Shown here: piece after piece, positions 1 through 8,606 of the stretch
How positions within the stretch are numbered: position 1 is the first letter of the stretch
Layout: each line of letters begins with the position of its first letter
Position numbers and translations under genes: made by a program
DNA from: Phycisphaeraceae bacterium
GTDB taxonomy: Bacteria; Planctomycetota; Phycisphaerae; Phycisphaerales; UBA1924
Assembly (NCBI GenBank): GCA_019454185.1
Contig: CP075368.1
Location: forward strand, 1,116,001-1,180,000
Length of the DNA: 64,000 nucleotides
Direction: 5' to 3'
The notes under the pieces: generated by a model
Told to the model about the DNA's origin: nothing
Databases searched by the model: none
The model's input: only the letters and a program-made list of their open reading frames with translations

Positions 1-2
1 AG

Positions 3-1352
3 CTCGTCAAGATCATCCAGCAATCCCTCGTGCAGCAAGGAACACTTGATGAGAGCGCCGGCATCACAACCGAAGGGATGGACGCCTTGGATGCCGGCGA
101 GATAGAGGCAACGAGCATCAATGTCGTCCATGTTCTCCAGTGTGGCATTACGGGTCTGGTGATGCCTCGGGTCGCCGACCAACTGCAGTATGCCGACGTG
201 ACACGGGGAGAAGATGGCCTTCGAATCGAAACCGGCTCAGTGGCCGATTCCCGGCAACAGCGATGTATCACGGTGAGACCGCCGCATCCGGACGAGCCGG
301 CCGTGCCTGAGGCCAACGACGTTCTCGCAGCCATTCGGCGGCATTTCGGGGATCTGCGATCGGCATCGTCGGGGCGCGCCGACGCGCATGACACGGCCCC
401 TGATGGCTATCGCGCCCGCCCGACGGCTCTGAGGCGCGTCAATGTCATCGATGTGCGTGCGACGCCAATGTTCCTCGCCACGGTGGCCTACAGCACCGCA
501 CTCGAAGAGGGCGATGAAGGCGACGACTGGCGCATCATGGATCCATTCGGACTGGGCGAGAGCCGCCGGCTTCTGGATTCCGCCGATCGACTGCGTGCTT
601 TCGACAAGGAGTTCGACCAACAGATTCGGCGGCTGACGAGGAAGCAGACATTGCACCCCACCTCGGCAGACACGGTCGATCCATCTCTGGTCTGGCAGAT
701 GGCGCAGGATCAGGTGGCGACAAAGCTCGGCACGAGCTTTCGTACTTGGCGTGGGCATGACCACCTTGTCAGCATGGAAGATGCACTGTTGTGGGCCAGT
801 GAGTCGAAGAACCCACGGCAGCGTGGCAGCAACCTTGATCGTGCGTCCTTGGCTGCGCGCAAGGCGATGGAAGCATGCTTTGCTTCGTTGTCAGACGCTT
901 ATCCGCTCTCCACGCTGCATGAGCGAGTGCGCCTCCTTCAGAATACCCCGCGTGACGAAGACTATCTGAAGAACTGGATGCTGTCAGCTATTCACTCGTG
1001 CGGGATTGCGGGTCCGCCACCAACACGATTTGCCGTGCGACCGAAAGAAGTGTGGTCAGTTGTCAAATATGGCAACAACTACAAACTGGCAGCAACCGTG
1101 ATGGCAACGGCCCTCGTGGCGAAAGAACGGCCGGACCACCCATTTCGCCTCGCTGCTCGAGTTCGACCAACCCTTATGGAAGACCTCGATCGCGCGTTCG
1201 AGGTTGCTGGCGACGCAGCCCACCATTCTCGCGGCGCACCGCCGAGCTCAGATGACGTGGAGTTTCTGATCGCAACGGTGTACTGGATGATTGAGACCCT
1301 ACTCGCCGGTGTGGCTGCGTCAGCCCCCGTCGCAACGCGGAGGCAGGCATGA
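3..1352 (+). CDS. Unknown protein, first gene of McrB-like operon (5' end outside window)
   Basis: The frame is open to the left edge, with sensible codons before the first in-window start (GTG at 30), so the gene probably begins outside the window. About 450 residues are visible. The N-terminal part is acidic and low in recognisable motifs. The C-terminal half (about residues 190-430) looks alpha-helical and ends in hydrophobic, Ala-rich helices. I recognise no catalytic motif. Its stop overlaps the start of the AAA+ ATPase gene by 4 bases (ATGA, 1349-1352), which means tight co-translation and a shared function. By position it could be a specificity or regulatory subunit of the McrB-like system, but that is inference from context only. 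Confidence 0.75.
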   Translation, partial: LVKIIQQSLVQQGTLDESAGITTEGMDALDAGEIEATSINVVHVLQCGITGLVMPRVADQLQYADVTRGEDGLRIETGSVADSRQQRCITVRPPHPDEPAVPEANDVLAAIRRHFGDLRSASSGRADAHDTAPDGYRARPTALRRVNVIDVRATPMFLATVAYSTALEEGDEGDDWRIMDPFGLGESRRLLDSADRLRAFDKEFDQQIRRLTRKQTLHPTSADTVDPSLVWQMAQDQVATKLGTSFRTWRGHDHLVSMEDALLWASESKNPRQRGSNLDRASLAARKAMEACFASLSDAYPLSTLHERVRLLQNTPRDEDYLKNWMLSAIHSCGIAGPPPTRFAVRPKEVWSVVKYGNNYKLAATVMATALVAKERPDHPFRLAARVRPTLMEDLDRAFEVAGDAAHHSRGAPPSSDDVEFLIATVYWMIETLLAGVAASAPVATRRQA

Positions 1353-3847
1353 GCAAGAAGAACAAGAACAAAAACAAGCCTTGGCAGCAGGCCGGCGGAT
1401 ATCCCGGAAGTACCGGCGGCTTTGGTGGGTTGCCTGGGCATTCTGCGCAGACCATCCTGTCATCGGCAGGTGGCTCTCCCCTGTCGAAGGGGGGAACTCC
1501 CACTTCAGACCATCACAGTCGCATCGGCGCGTCCGGGCAGTTAGGTGCGGACTCCCCTTCTGGGGCAGTTGGACCAACCGATGGACTTGAGACCATGTCG
1601 GATCAGCAGCTTGTCGACGAAGCCCGGGCAGAGACCGAGGCGTTGGCCCCGGCAACTACAGATTCACCGGACCCGCTCAAGGACGGCGGAAGCCCCGAAG
1701 CCTCGCCAGCAAGTGTCGCGCCCCCCGTCAGTACGCAGGTATCGAGGGCAGAGCTTGTTGAGGCCCTTCGCGGTGTGCGACACACAAGGGACGCCCTCAA
1801 TCGCCTGAAGGATCAAGCGGACGCCGCGCGGGTCGCACATGAGCGGGCGAAAGCAGAAGTGGCGACCAGGCTGGAGGAACTGGAACGACGCGAACTTGCA
1901 TTGTCGGTTAGAGAGACCGACGTTTCCAAACGAGATTCCGAAATGGAAGCCCGCAGACTGGAGTTGATCGCTTTACAGGCTGCGGCGAGTGAGGGTTTTC
2001 CTGAGCAGCTGCGCGATGCCCGGAACGCACTCGAGGCCGCGCACCAGCGCCGTGTTGCGGATGTGGATGCCCAGAGGGCGTTGTTGCAGCAGGAGCGTGA
2101 GGTCCTCGACAAAGACCGTGCTGCCCTCGGAAAAGAACGCGTTGAAATCGAGCGTGCACAGCGAGAGATCACCTACAAGCTTGAGCATATCAAGGACATG
2201 GAGCTGTTGGCCGAGGAGCAGGCGACCGCGCGGGTCAACGACCGCATTGAAACACTGGAAAGGTCCATTGAGCGAGGCGTTGAGTCACAGAAGCGCGTGG
2301 GTGACCAACTCCAGAGGTCGCAACTGCGAGTGAAGGAACTGGAGGCGATTCTTGGCACCGCTGGAGGCGCATCGCTTGTGGACCTGACTAGCGAGCGAGA
2401 CCACCTTCGGAAGGAGGTGGACCGTCTGCAAATGGAGTTGAACGCGCGGCCGGGACAGGCGACAGTGGAACTATACAAGAAGGCGCAGGAGCGTGTCGAC
2501 GTTCTGGATGTCGAGAACCAACGCCTGGGTGCCGCCCTGTCCCAAGCGCGATCAGAACTCGAACGAATGCGGATGCCAGTGGGCGAGATGGAAACTCAGC
2601 GTGTGGCGCTGCGCAGCCTCGAACTACGGAATGCCGCGCTCAAGGAAGCGAACGACCAGCTTCAGATTGAGGTTGAAGGTCGGCTGAATCAGGCGTCGGG
2701 CCGCAATCCGTACCCTGAACTCGAGCGGATGGACGCTGCGGATTCCGAATACCAGAATCCCCCAGCACGCTTCCATCAGCCTCCCAACCTCAAGCAGGTT
2801 GTGGATGACGTCCGCAATCGGATGGCCGCAGATGAGGCTCTGTTCTACGACGACCGCACGATCCGCTGCTTCCTGGCCGGTCTAGCGATGAGCCGCCTTC
2901 ACCTTCTTCAGGGAATAAGCGGAACAGGAAAGACCAGCCTTCCCAGGGCATTTGCCAAGGCGCTCGGCGGACACGCCGACATCGTCGCCGTGCAGGCCGG
3001 ATGGCGTGATCGTCAGGACCTCCTCGGGTACTACAACGCGTTCGACAAGAAGTATCACGAATCGTCCTTTGTCAAGGCGCTGTACGCCGCGCAGTGCCCT
3101 ACCTGGTCCGATCGTCTCTTCATCGTGGTGCTGGACGAGATGAACCTGTCGTACATCGAACAGTTCGGCGCTGATCTGTTGTCGGAACTCGAAAGCCCCA
3201 AGAAGCCGAATCTCCCGCAACTTGGGCTGATGGATAGTCGTCCGCCGAGGCGGCCGACGCGGTTGCTCGAAGAGGGCACGGCGATTGCGGTACCGCCCAA
3301 CGTGTGGTTTGTGGGTACCGCCAACCACGACGAAACGACCAAGGACTTTGCGGACAAGACGTATGACCGAGCGCACACAATGGAACTGCCCCGGCATCCG
3401 ACCAGTTTCAAGCCAGCTGCGGCATCAGTGCCGCCGCCAGCGTCGTGCAGCGCGCTTCGCGGATTGTTCGACACAGCGTGCCAGCGCCATGTGCGGGAGG
3501 CCACAGAGGCCAACGCTTTCGTCACAGCGTTGGAACCGGAGCTCAAAGGCAAGTTCAACATCGGCTGGGGCAATCGCCTGGAGAGGCAAATCACCCGATA
3601 TGCCCCGGTGATCGTGGCGGCTGGGGGCACGGTCGGCGAAGCCATCGACCATGTCGTCGCCACCAAGCTTCTGCGAAAGCTGCGCAATCGCCACGATGTA
3701 CGCGTGAAGGAACTGCAGGAACTCCGCACGGCGCTTCGGTCGCGGTGGAAGGACCGCAAGCTCGATCCGGCACCGACTCAGTGTGAGGAGCTGTTGACTT
3801 CGCTCATACGCACCCGATCGTTTGAGGAGGGCGAGGCCGCGTCATGA
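1349..3847 (+). CDS. Coiled-coil McrB-like AAA+ ATPase
   Basis: 832 aa. The first 100 residues are Gly/Ser/Pro-rich and disordered-looking. Residues about 130-450 form a long coiled coil rich in Glu, Arg, Leu and Ala. A McrB/MoxR-type AAA+ domain follows: Walker A GISGTGKT at 522-529, Walker B VVLDEMN with D596 and E597, and a sensor stretch with GTANHDETT and DRAHTMEL. The sequence after Walker A (VQAGWRDRQDLLGYYN) resembles the McrB-family GTPase/ATPase module used in type IV restriction. McrB itself has an N-terminal modified-DNA reader; here that place is taken by the coiled coil. It is coupled by ATGA overlaps to both neighbours, so the three proteins probably form one complex. No McrC with a recognisable nuclease motif is seen. 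Confidence 0.85.
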   Translation: MSKKNKNKNKPWQQAGGYPGSTGGFGGLPGHSAQTILSSAGGSPLSKGGTPTSDHHSRIGASGQLGADSPSGAVGPTDGLETMSDQQLVDEARAETEALAPATTDSPDPLKDGGSPEASPASVAPPVSTQVSRAELVEALRGVRHTRDALNRLKDQADAARVAHERAKAEVATRLEELERRELALSVRETDVSKRDSEMEARRLELIALQAAASEGFPEQLRDARNALEAAHQRRVADVDAQRALLQQEREVLDKDRAALGKERVEIERAQREITYKLEHIKDMELLAEEQATARVNDRIETLERSIERGVESQKRVGDQLQRSQLRVKELEAILGTAGGASLVDLTSERDHLRKEVDRLQMELNARPGQATVELYKKAQERVDVLDVENQRLGAALSQARSELERMRMPVGEMETQRVALRSLELRNAALKEANDQLQIEVEGRLNQASGRNPYPELERMDAADSEYQNPPARFHQPPNLKQVVDDVRNRMAADEALFYDDRTIRCFLAGLAMSRLHLLQGISGTGKTSLPRAFAKALGGHADIVAVQAGWRDRQDLLGYYNAFDKKYHESSFVKALYAAQCPTWSDRLFIVVLDEMNLSYIEQFGADLLSELESPKKPNLPQLGLMDSRPPRRPTRLLEEGTAIAVPPNVWFVGTANHDETTKDFADKTYDRAHTMELPRHPTSFKPAAASVPPPASCSALRGLFDTACQRHVREATEANAFVTALEPELKGKFNIGWGNRLERQITRYAPVIVAAGGTVGEAIDHVVATKLLRKLRNRHDVRVKELQELRTALRSRWKDRKLDPAPTQCEELLTSLIRTRSFEEGEAAS

Positions 3848-6018
3848 CCACCGACCTCAAGGATCTGCTATCGGGGCGACCCGTCCGCAAGGGCGACAAC
3901 GCGCTCGTGCCGGGGCGCTGGTGGTTGCCGTCGTGTCCTGCTGGGGCCGCCGTGAACGAGATAGAGGCTGCTGATGGCGACCGTGTCGTACCTCGGCGAG
4001 ATCGCTCGTGGTCGGTCCATTGCGACCGATTGGCAAGGTGGGACGGGGAGTTCAGCCAGCGTGTGCTCGCGTCGTCGGCGGACACCGACGCGCTTTCCCA
4101 GATGAATGAGCAGTTCGAGGCGAGGCTCGCTTCGCGGGCGGTGTGGGACGACTGGGTGGCGGCATCACCGTTGGCGCCGCGACTCGATGATTACCTTCGA
4201 ATTCGTATGTTCGATGAGATTCTCGAAGAGAATCTCGTATTCCTCGAGACTGTGTGCGCGATGCCTCGAACGCATCTCAAGGTGGAATCCGACCTGGTTC
4301 CCACAGCGAGAGCGCGGCGTGTGGCCCGGCAGGCCATCGCTCGGCTCGCCTCCCACCGTGAAGACTGGGAGCGGCCAACTGTTCTCGGTGTGCGCCCGCG
4401 AAGGGTCCTGTGCTTAGTGCCGGATGAGAACGCCGACATCTATGAAAATCGGCTGGCGGCTCGGCTTGTTGACCACATCAGGCTGTACCTGCAGGTGCGG
4501 CTGGCGAGGCTGGCAGACATTCGACGGATGTTGAGCCAGATCAGCGACCACGCTTCTGGGGCAGCGAGTGGGCACCACTGGCGACGCGACCGTCTTTACG
4601 CACTCTGGGCCGAGGCTATCCAAGACGATGCCGCGGCAGATGTCGCCGTTCACACCCAAGCCCGGCTCGACGCCCTCTACATACGAGTGCTTGGACTGCT
4701 CGATTCCCCACTGTACCGTGCAGTGCCGCACGGTGCGCCCGTCAGCGGCTTGAGGTATACAAACATCCTCTCAAATGACCCGCACTATCGCAAAGTGGCG
4801 ACACTGTGGAAACGCTGGACGGAGCTCGGGGCTGAGCGGCCGCTTTCTGATCAGCAGGTCTACGAGCGGCAGCAATCAGTGTGTTCGGCAATGTCGTGGT
4901 TCAGTTGGCTTGTTGTAGTGCGGGCTGCTAAGCAACTGCACCTCCAGCCGGAAGCGTCCTTCCAAAGCACGACCGTTGATGACATACCGATCCAGCTGGT
5001 GGGCCCTGTCGCGGATTGCACTATCACTCCGCCGCGAGATGCGGTCGTGACGATCCGCTGCAGCAGCGTCGCCATTCGAGTGGTTGGCGTTCCAGCGGTG
5101 CTTGACGGCGAAACTGGCGGCGACATTGAATCTCTGCGACGACAACTAGGCGACGCAGCGACGGGAGCTTCGGAGGACCATGTCCTGCTTCTACACCTGC
5201 CCGCGCCTCGCGTGCAGGCGAGCTCTCCCGCCGAGCTGCACCCTTCGGCCAATTGGCACTCAACTTCTGCTTGGGTGCCTGGCACTACGCACGGAACGAA
5301 GCTCTCGACACTGCCCATTTCCCCATGGGACATCGCGAGCGTTGAGCGGGTCGCCCGGTACCTGCGGTGGCACCTGCATGCTCCACAGTTGCTTGCGTAT
5401 CCACCCAAAGTGCGATGCTCGATACCCGGCACACCTGCGGGCATGGAGTGGACGGTGCGGGGAGAGAATCGTGACGAGTGGCGCGTGCTGAGACGCCCGA
5501 AGCCGCGTGAAAAGGGACTGGCCGACCTGTTGTCCTTTGCAAGGGACGCCCTCTACAAGGCCACGGCATCCGCTGGCGGCAAGGCTGCCCAACATGCACG
5601 CCGAGATGCAGATGAACGTGCCGAGCAGTGTCGTGCACAGATTGACGCAGCATTCGTGAGCATCGATAAGTTGTGCGTATGTCCGGTTTGCTGGGAAGCG
5701 CACGGCAATCTTGAGCTTCTTGACCTCCCATCGGCGGCATTCAGCGTCGAGTGCTCTGGATGCAGTTCGGTATGGGGCGTGTTTCGATGCCGTTGCGGCA
5801 CACGGTTCCCGGTCATTCAGTTGCAGAACATCGAACGTTTGGTCAACAGCAGCTCGTTCCGTGGTGAGGGATGGATCGATGCCCTCCTTGGCTGTGACGT
5901 GCTATCCGTGCCGTGCCATCAATCCCGGGGCAAGGTGAGCCTGGTATGTCCGAGTTGCAAGCAATGTGCGTGCAGTGCCCACTCGCCTCAGGACGACACA
6001 CTCGTCGAGCCCGGATGA
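3844..6018 (+). CDS. DUF2357-like protein with C-terminal zinc ribbons (McrB partner)
   Basis: 724 aa, overlapping the ATPase gene by ATGA (3844-3847). The middle contains ENRLAARLVDHIRLYL and, later, LSNDPHYRKVATLWKRW. These resemble the conserved blocks of DUF2357 proteins that pair with McrB-like ATPases, as I remember that family. I cannot find a PD-(D/E)XK nuclease motif. The C-terminal 110 residues instead hold several cysteine pairs (CPVCW, CSGC, CRCG, CPSCKQC), which look like two zinc ribbons. The likely role is the effector or substrate-recognition subunit of the same complex. The function is unproven; the DUF2357 assignment is moderate, the zinc ribbon is clear. Confidence 0.7.
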   Translation: MTTDLKDLLSGRPVRKGDNALVPGRWWLPSCPAGAAVNEIEAADGDRVVPRRDRSWSVHCDRLARWDGEFSQRVLASSADTDALSQMNEQFEARLASRAVWDDWVAASPLAPRLDDYLRIRMFDEILEENLVFLETVCAMPRTHLKVESDLVPTARARRVARQAIARLASHREDWERPTVLGVRPRRVLCLVPDENADIYENRLAARLVDHIRLYLQVRLARLADIRRMLSQISDHASGAASGHHWRRDRLYALWAEAIQDDAAADVAVHTQARLDALYIRVLGLLDSPLYRAVPHGAPVSGLRYTNILSNDPHYRKVATLWKRWTELGAERPLSDQQVYERQQSVCSAMSWFSWLVVVRAAKQLHLQPEASFQSTTVDDIPIQLVGPVADCTITPPRDAVVTIRCSSVAIRVVGVPAVLDGETGGDIESLRRQLGDAATGASEDHVLLLHLPAPRVQASSPAELHPSANWHSTSAWVPGTTHGTKLSTLPISPWDIASVERVARYLRWHLHAPQLLAYPPKVRCSIPGTPAGMEWTVRGENRDEWRVLRRPKPREKGLADLLSFARDALYKATASAGGKAAQHARRDADERAEQCRAQIDAAFVSIDKLCVCPVCWEAHGNLELLDLPSAAFSVECSGCSSVWGVFRCRCGTRFPVIQLQNIERLVNSSSFRGEGWIDALLGCDVLSVPCHQSRGKVSLVCPSCKQCACSAHSPQDDTLVEPG

Positions 6019-6075
6019 TCGATGTGTCGATGAGTCGCCATCGGGGTTTGGACGGCACCTTGCGACCGAAGAGAA

Positions 6076-6097
6076 AGCCGCGACACGCGTCGCGGCT
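6076..6097 (-). terminator. Rho-independent terminator of the first replication cassette
   Basis: Read on the minus strand, AGCCGCGAC and GTCGCGGCT form a perfect 9-bp stem with a 4-base loop, followed by TTTCTCTTC. It lies 23 bases after the last minus-strand gene of the cassette and also separates it from the converging McrB-like operon. Confidence 0.7.
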
Positions 6098-6120
6098 GGG
6101 AGCAAGGCGTGATGAACGCT

Positions 6121-6381
6121 TCACTCGTCGTCGAGCGTGGGCAGAGCGCCGTCGGTCGCTTCGTCCCATTCGAGGGCGTAGCGCTCGGCGATGTCCTCGA
6201 GGTCCTGGTCGGTCAGGTACTCGGCGGTCATCCGCTCCTGGCACGTGGCGGCGGCCCGCGCGAGGTCCGTCCACTCTTCGATGGTGAGCATGTGGTCCTG
6301 GCGTGCGCCGAGCAGGTAGAGCGCGGCCTGCAGCACGGCTTCGAGTTGCGCTTCGCGGCTGGGGGCGGGGGGCGTGCTCAT
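6121..6381 (-). CDS. Small acidic hypothetical protein
   Basis: 86 aa, acidic, probably all helical, with no recognised domain. It starts at ATG 6381, four bases after the stop of the HARE-HTH gene, and its Shine-Dalgarno (GGAG) lies inside the end of that gene, so the two are co-translated. It is the last gene of the minus-strand cassette, directly before a strong terminator. It shows no clear match to the small genes of the second cassette. Function unknown. Confidence 0.65.
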   Translation of the reverse strand: MSTPPAPSREAQLEAVLQAALYLLGARQDHMLTIEEWTDLARAAATCQERMTAEYLTDQDLEDIAERYALEWDEATDGALPTLDDE

Positions 6382-6384
6382 GAT

Positions 6385-6744
6385 TCAGGCTCCCTTCCCC
6401 GCCACGAACACCCCGCGCTCGTGCTTCTTGAACCGTGCGGCCGTTCCCTTGGCGGCGATCTCGCGGATGATGGCGGCGTAGAGCGTGGCCTCGGGCGTCT
6501 TCCCGCCGGGGCTCGTCCACAGACCCTTCGCCTCCATCGCGGCGATCATCTCCTTGGCCCGCATTGGCACTTCGCTCGCGGCGAGCACCTGCGCCGCCGC
6601 GCTGAGGGCGCTGATGCGCTTCGAGGGGGTGGGCGTCGTCTCCTTGGCGGGCGGCGCGGCCTTCGCCGCCTTTCGGGACTTCCGCGCATCGCTCAATTCG
6701 CGCTGCAGTTTGCCCATGTTCTTGATCGTGCCTTTGCGAGCCAT
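6385..6744 (-). CDS. HARE-HTH type winged-helix protein
   Basis: 119 aa. A basic N-terminal tail of about 40 residues is followed by a domain starting near KRISALSAAAQVLAASE and containing GLWTSPGGKTPEATLYAAI. This matches the HARE-HTH (HB1/ASXL) winged-helix family that is often linked to restriction and chromatin proteins. It ends with FKKHERGVFV, typical of the wing. A strong AAGGAG lies 7 bases before ATG 6744. A close relative sits at 52666-53229, where the core is nearly the same but the basic linker is much longer. Likely a small DNA-binding protein of the element. Its target is unknown. Confidence 0.75.
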   Translation of the reverse strand: MARKGTIKNMGKLQRELSDARKSRKAAKAAPPAKETTPTPSKRISALSAAAQVLAASEVPMRAKEMIAAMEAKGLWTSPGGKTPEATLYAAIIREIAAKGTAARFKKHERGVFVAGKGA

Positions 6745-6837
6745 GTGAAACTCCTTCTGTCTGGTGCGGAATCCCGTCGCACGCTGCGGCGGGGAAGCGT
6801 GGCCGTCGCGGTTCCCCGCGACGCCGCGTGGGTTCTG

Positions 6838-7122
6838 TCAGAAGCCCGCGACGCGCTCCATCTCGTTGAGCACCTCGTGGACCATCGAGTTGGTGGCGGC
6901 GGCCCGGCCCCGGCGGTCGGTCCCGTAGACCTCCTTGGCGACGTCGGTGGCTTTCGCGTAGCGGCGCTCGCGGTCCTCGTCGCGGGCGATGTGCGCGATG
7001 CAGATGTCCTGCCTGCCCGCGTGGCGCGTGTTCTGCTCGATGGTCACTTCCGCGCCGCGCTCGGTGCGGCTGATCTTCACGTCCTTCTCGATGCCTTCGA
7101 TCACGATCGTTCTGATGTTCAT
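6838..7122 (-). CDS. Hypothetical small protein
   Basis: 94 aa, starting at ATG 7122 with AAGGAG 7 bases upstream. The sequence begins with beta-strand-like segments (NIRTIVIEGIEKDVKI) and ends with a helical, charged half. There is no signal peptide or membrane segment and I do not recognise the family. It is the second of five small genes in a row after the primase, each with its own good ribosome site, a layout typical of accessory genes of plasmids and phage. Confidence 0.65.
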   Translation of the reverse strand: MNIRTIVIEGIEKDVKISRTERGAEVTIEQNTRHAGRQDICIAHIARDEDRERRYAKATDVAKEVYGTDRRGRAAATNSMVHEVLNEMERVAGF

Positions 7123-7152
7123 GGCGTTGCTCCTTGCGGTCGGTGGTTCTGG

Positions 7153-7416
7153 TCACTCGGCGTCGTTCAGAAAGGCCTCGACGTGCTCGGGGTCCATGTT
7201 GCTGAGGAACCCGACCAGATCGGTCAGGTCGCTGCGCACCTTCCCGAGGCTTCCCGCGAAGCCCCAGTTCCGCGGGTCGGCCTTGGCCCCCTCGGCGTGC
7301 TTGTCGAGTTCCATCTGCAGCACGTCCATCAGGCGGGCGATGTCGTTGCGCCTCGCTGCGTACGTCTCGGCGGCGGTGGGTTCGGGCTTGGTGGTCTTGG
7401 TCGTGCGCTTCGTCAT
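7153..7416 (-). CDS. Hypothetical small protein
   Basis: 87 aa, starting at ATG 7416 with AAAGGAG upstream. The basic N-terminus (KRTTKTTKPEP) is followed by a helical, acidic body (LMDVLQMELDKHAEGA, DLTDLVGFLSNMD). The N-terminal Lys/Thr tail resembles that of the HARE-HTH protein at 52666, perhaps a shared DNA-contact or disordered tail. No domain recognised. Confidence 0.65.
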   Translation of the reverse strand: MTKRTTKTTKPEPTAAETYAARRNDIARLMDVLQMELDKHAEGAKADPRNWGFAGSLGKVRSDLTDLVGFLSNMDPEHVEAFLNDAE

Positions 7417-7455
7417 GGTCGTGCTCCTTTGGGTTGGTGGTCTCTGGTAAAAAGC

Positions 7456-7478
7456 GAAGCCCGCATTACGCGGGCTTC
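7456..7478 (-). terminator. Rho-independent terminator, minus strand
   Basis: On the minus strand GAAGCCCGC, a 5-base loop and GCGGGCTTC make a perfect 9-bp stem followed by GCTTTTT. The stem overlaps the stop codon of the gene at 7477-7827, so it ends that gene and splits the small-gene row into two units. The same GAAGCCCGC arm is used at 52223-52257 in the second cassette. Confidence 0.75.
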
Positions 7479-7827
7479 AGGTCGTCGGGTGGTTGTCGTT
7501 CTTGCGGTCCCAACTCGTCGTGTCTTTCGGCTGGCCGACCGCCCGGAGGTAGTCGACCAACTCGTCGGCGGCCCAGGTGTCGCCATCGATCGCGTCGTGC
7601 TCGTTGGGTGCGTCGGTATCGCGGTCGATCTCGAAGAGGCGGAAGCCGCCAAGCGCTCCGGGGCGCGGTCCCCAGTGCCCGTCGAGGTGGCGGCCGCGCC
7701 CGGCGGGCACCGTCGCGATGTTCCAGGTGCGCCCGTCGGGCGTGTGGATTTCGATCGCGGGGATATGGAACCCGCTCTTGGCGAGGGTCTTGGCGAGGTC
7801 GAGGGTGGTCTTCGTGGTCGCGTTCAT
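7477..7827 (-). CDS. Hypothetical small protein
   Basis: 116 aa. I chose ATG 7827 because GGAG lies 9 bases upstream; the frame is open much further but without coding character. The protein has a mixed alpha/beta look, with HIPAIEIHTPDGRTWNIA and FRLFEIDRDTD, and an acidic segment in the second half. The type is common among small phage or plasmid proteins of unknown function. It follows the iteron-bearing non-coding region, so its promoter probably lies there. Confidence 0.6.
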   Translation of the reverse strand: MNATTKTTLDLAKTLAKSGFHIPAIEIHTPDGRTWNIATVPAGRGRHLDGHWGPRPGALGGFRLFEIDRDTDAPNEHDAIDGDTWAADELVDYLRAVGQPKDTTSWDRKNDNHPTT

Positions 7828-8606
7828 GGTCGTGGTCTCCGTCGCGTGCGGGGGGTGCGTTGTTCCCGCTCGCGTGTGACACACATTGGCCGGCTGATGG
7901 CGAACAGGCAAGGCGATCGGCCTGCATTTCTCGATGATTCTGAGACATGTGGGCAACTCGGCCAAACATGTGGGCGGCGCGGGAAAGCGGGCCGCATAGC
8001 GCGGCTTCCCTACCCGCCCGCTGGCCACGGGTTGGCCCACGATCGCCCACGTCGCATCCTCACGGCGGGGCGTACCAATCCCCGCCACGCGACCGTCGGC
8101 GCTCGGACGCGCAAACAAACTCTGTCTCCAAGCGCGGCTGTTCCCGGCGGCGTCGGCTCTCGATTCTGGCGGGGAAGTACCTATTGACCCCCTCCCCCTC
8201 CCCGTTCGGACTCCGGCTGTAAGGCTCCGGGTAGGCGCTGCCTGGCACGCCAACTGCATGTCCGAAACCGTGCGTCGATGGCGTGCGATCCGCACGCCGG
8301 TTGCCCGTTGCGCCGAACCTGTTGCGCGCCCGTCGCGCCAGCGCCGGCGCGGGGGGGGGGGTGGGCGCAACAGGTAGTAAAGAGGGGGTGTGTTGTTGTT
8401 TGCTCCATGATTTCTCAATGTTTCCGCGATGAACCTATTGCGCGCAAGAGGTTGCAATAGGCGCAACAGGTTGCTGCGCACCCCCGCTCGCGATGCGGAA
8501 TCGAGGGTCCGCGCCCGTGCTCGCGCTGCGCCGGAGCGCTTCTTCGCTGTGTTTGAGCGGCAAAGGGCGCTGCGCAGACCGGTTTGTGTGGCTTTGGATC
8601 GCGTTT
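7828..8606. other. Non-coding region of the first cassette, candidate replication origin
   Basis: 779 bases without a convincing gene between the primase/helicase and the small genes. It holds a cluster of iteron-like repeats (listed separately), an 11-base G run at 8351-8361, and several GC-rich inverted repeats. A position next to the replication gene, together with the iterons, is what one expects of a plasmid origin. No genes of partition type are seen. Confidence 0.4.
8304..8472. repeat. Iteron-like repeats around CCTGTTGCGC
   Basis: Related 10-12 base units occur in both directions: CCCGTTGCGC (8304), AACCTGTTGCGC (8316), GCGCAACAGGT (8365), AACCTATTGCGC (8432), TTGCAATAGG (8452) and GCGCAACAGGTT (8461). 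The last two form an inverted pair with the unit at 8432. Several repeated units in a GC-rich stretch beside a primase gene are typical of initiator-binding iterons. Which protein binds them is not known. Confidence 0.55.

Noticed and set aside
6109..8187. Long plus-strand open frame across the small-gene row
   Set aside because: It lies opposite several short genes with clear ribosome sites and winged-helix homology. High G+C at third positions keeps the antisense frame open.
8351..8361. Run of 11 G bases
   Set aside because: A single homopolymer. It may be a phase-variation or sequencing weak spot but is not in a gene, so no function is claimed.
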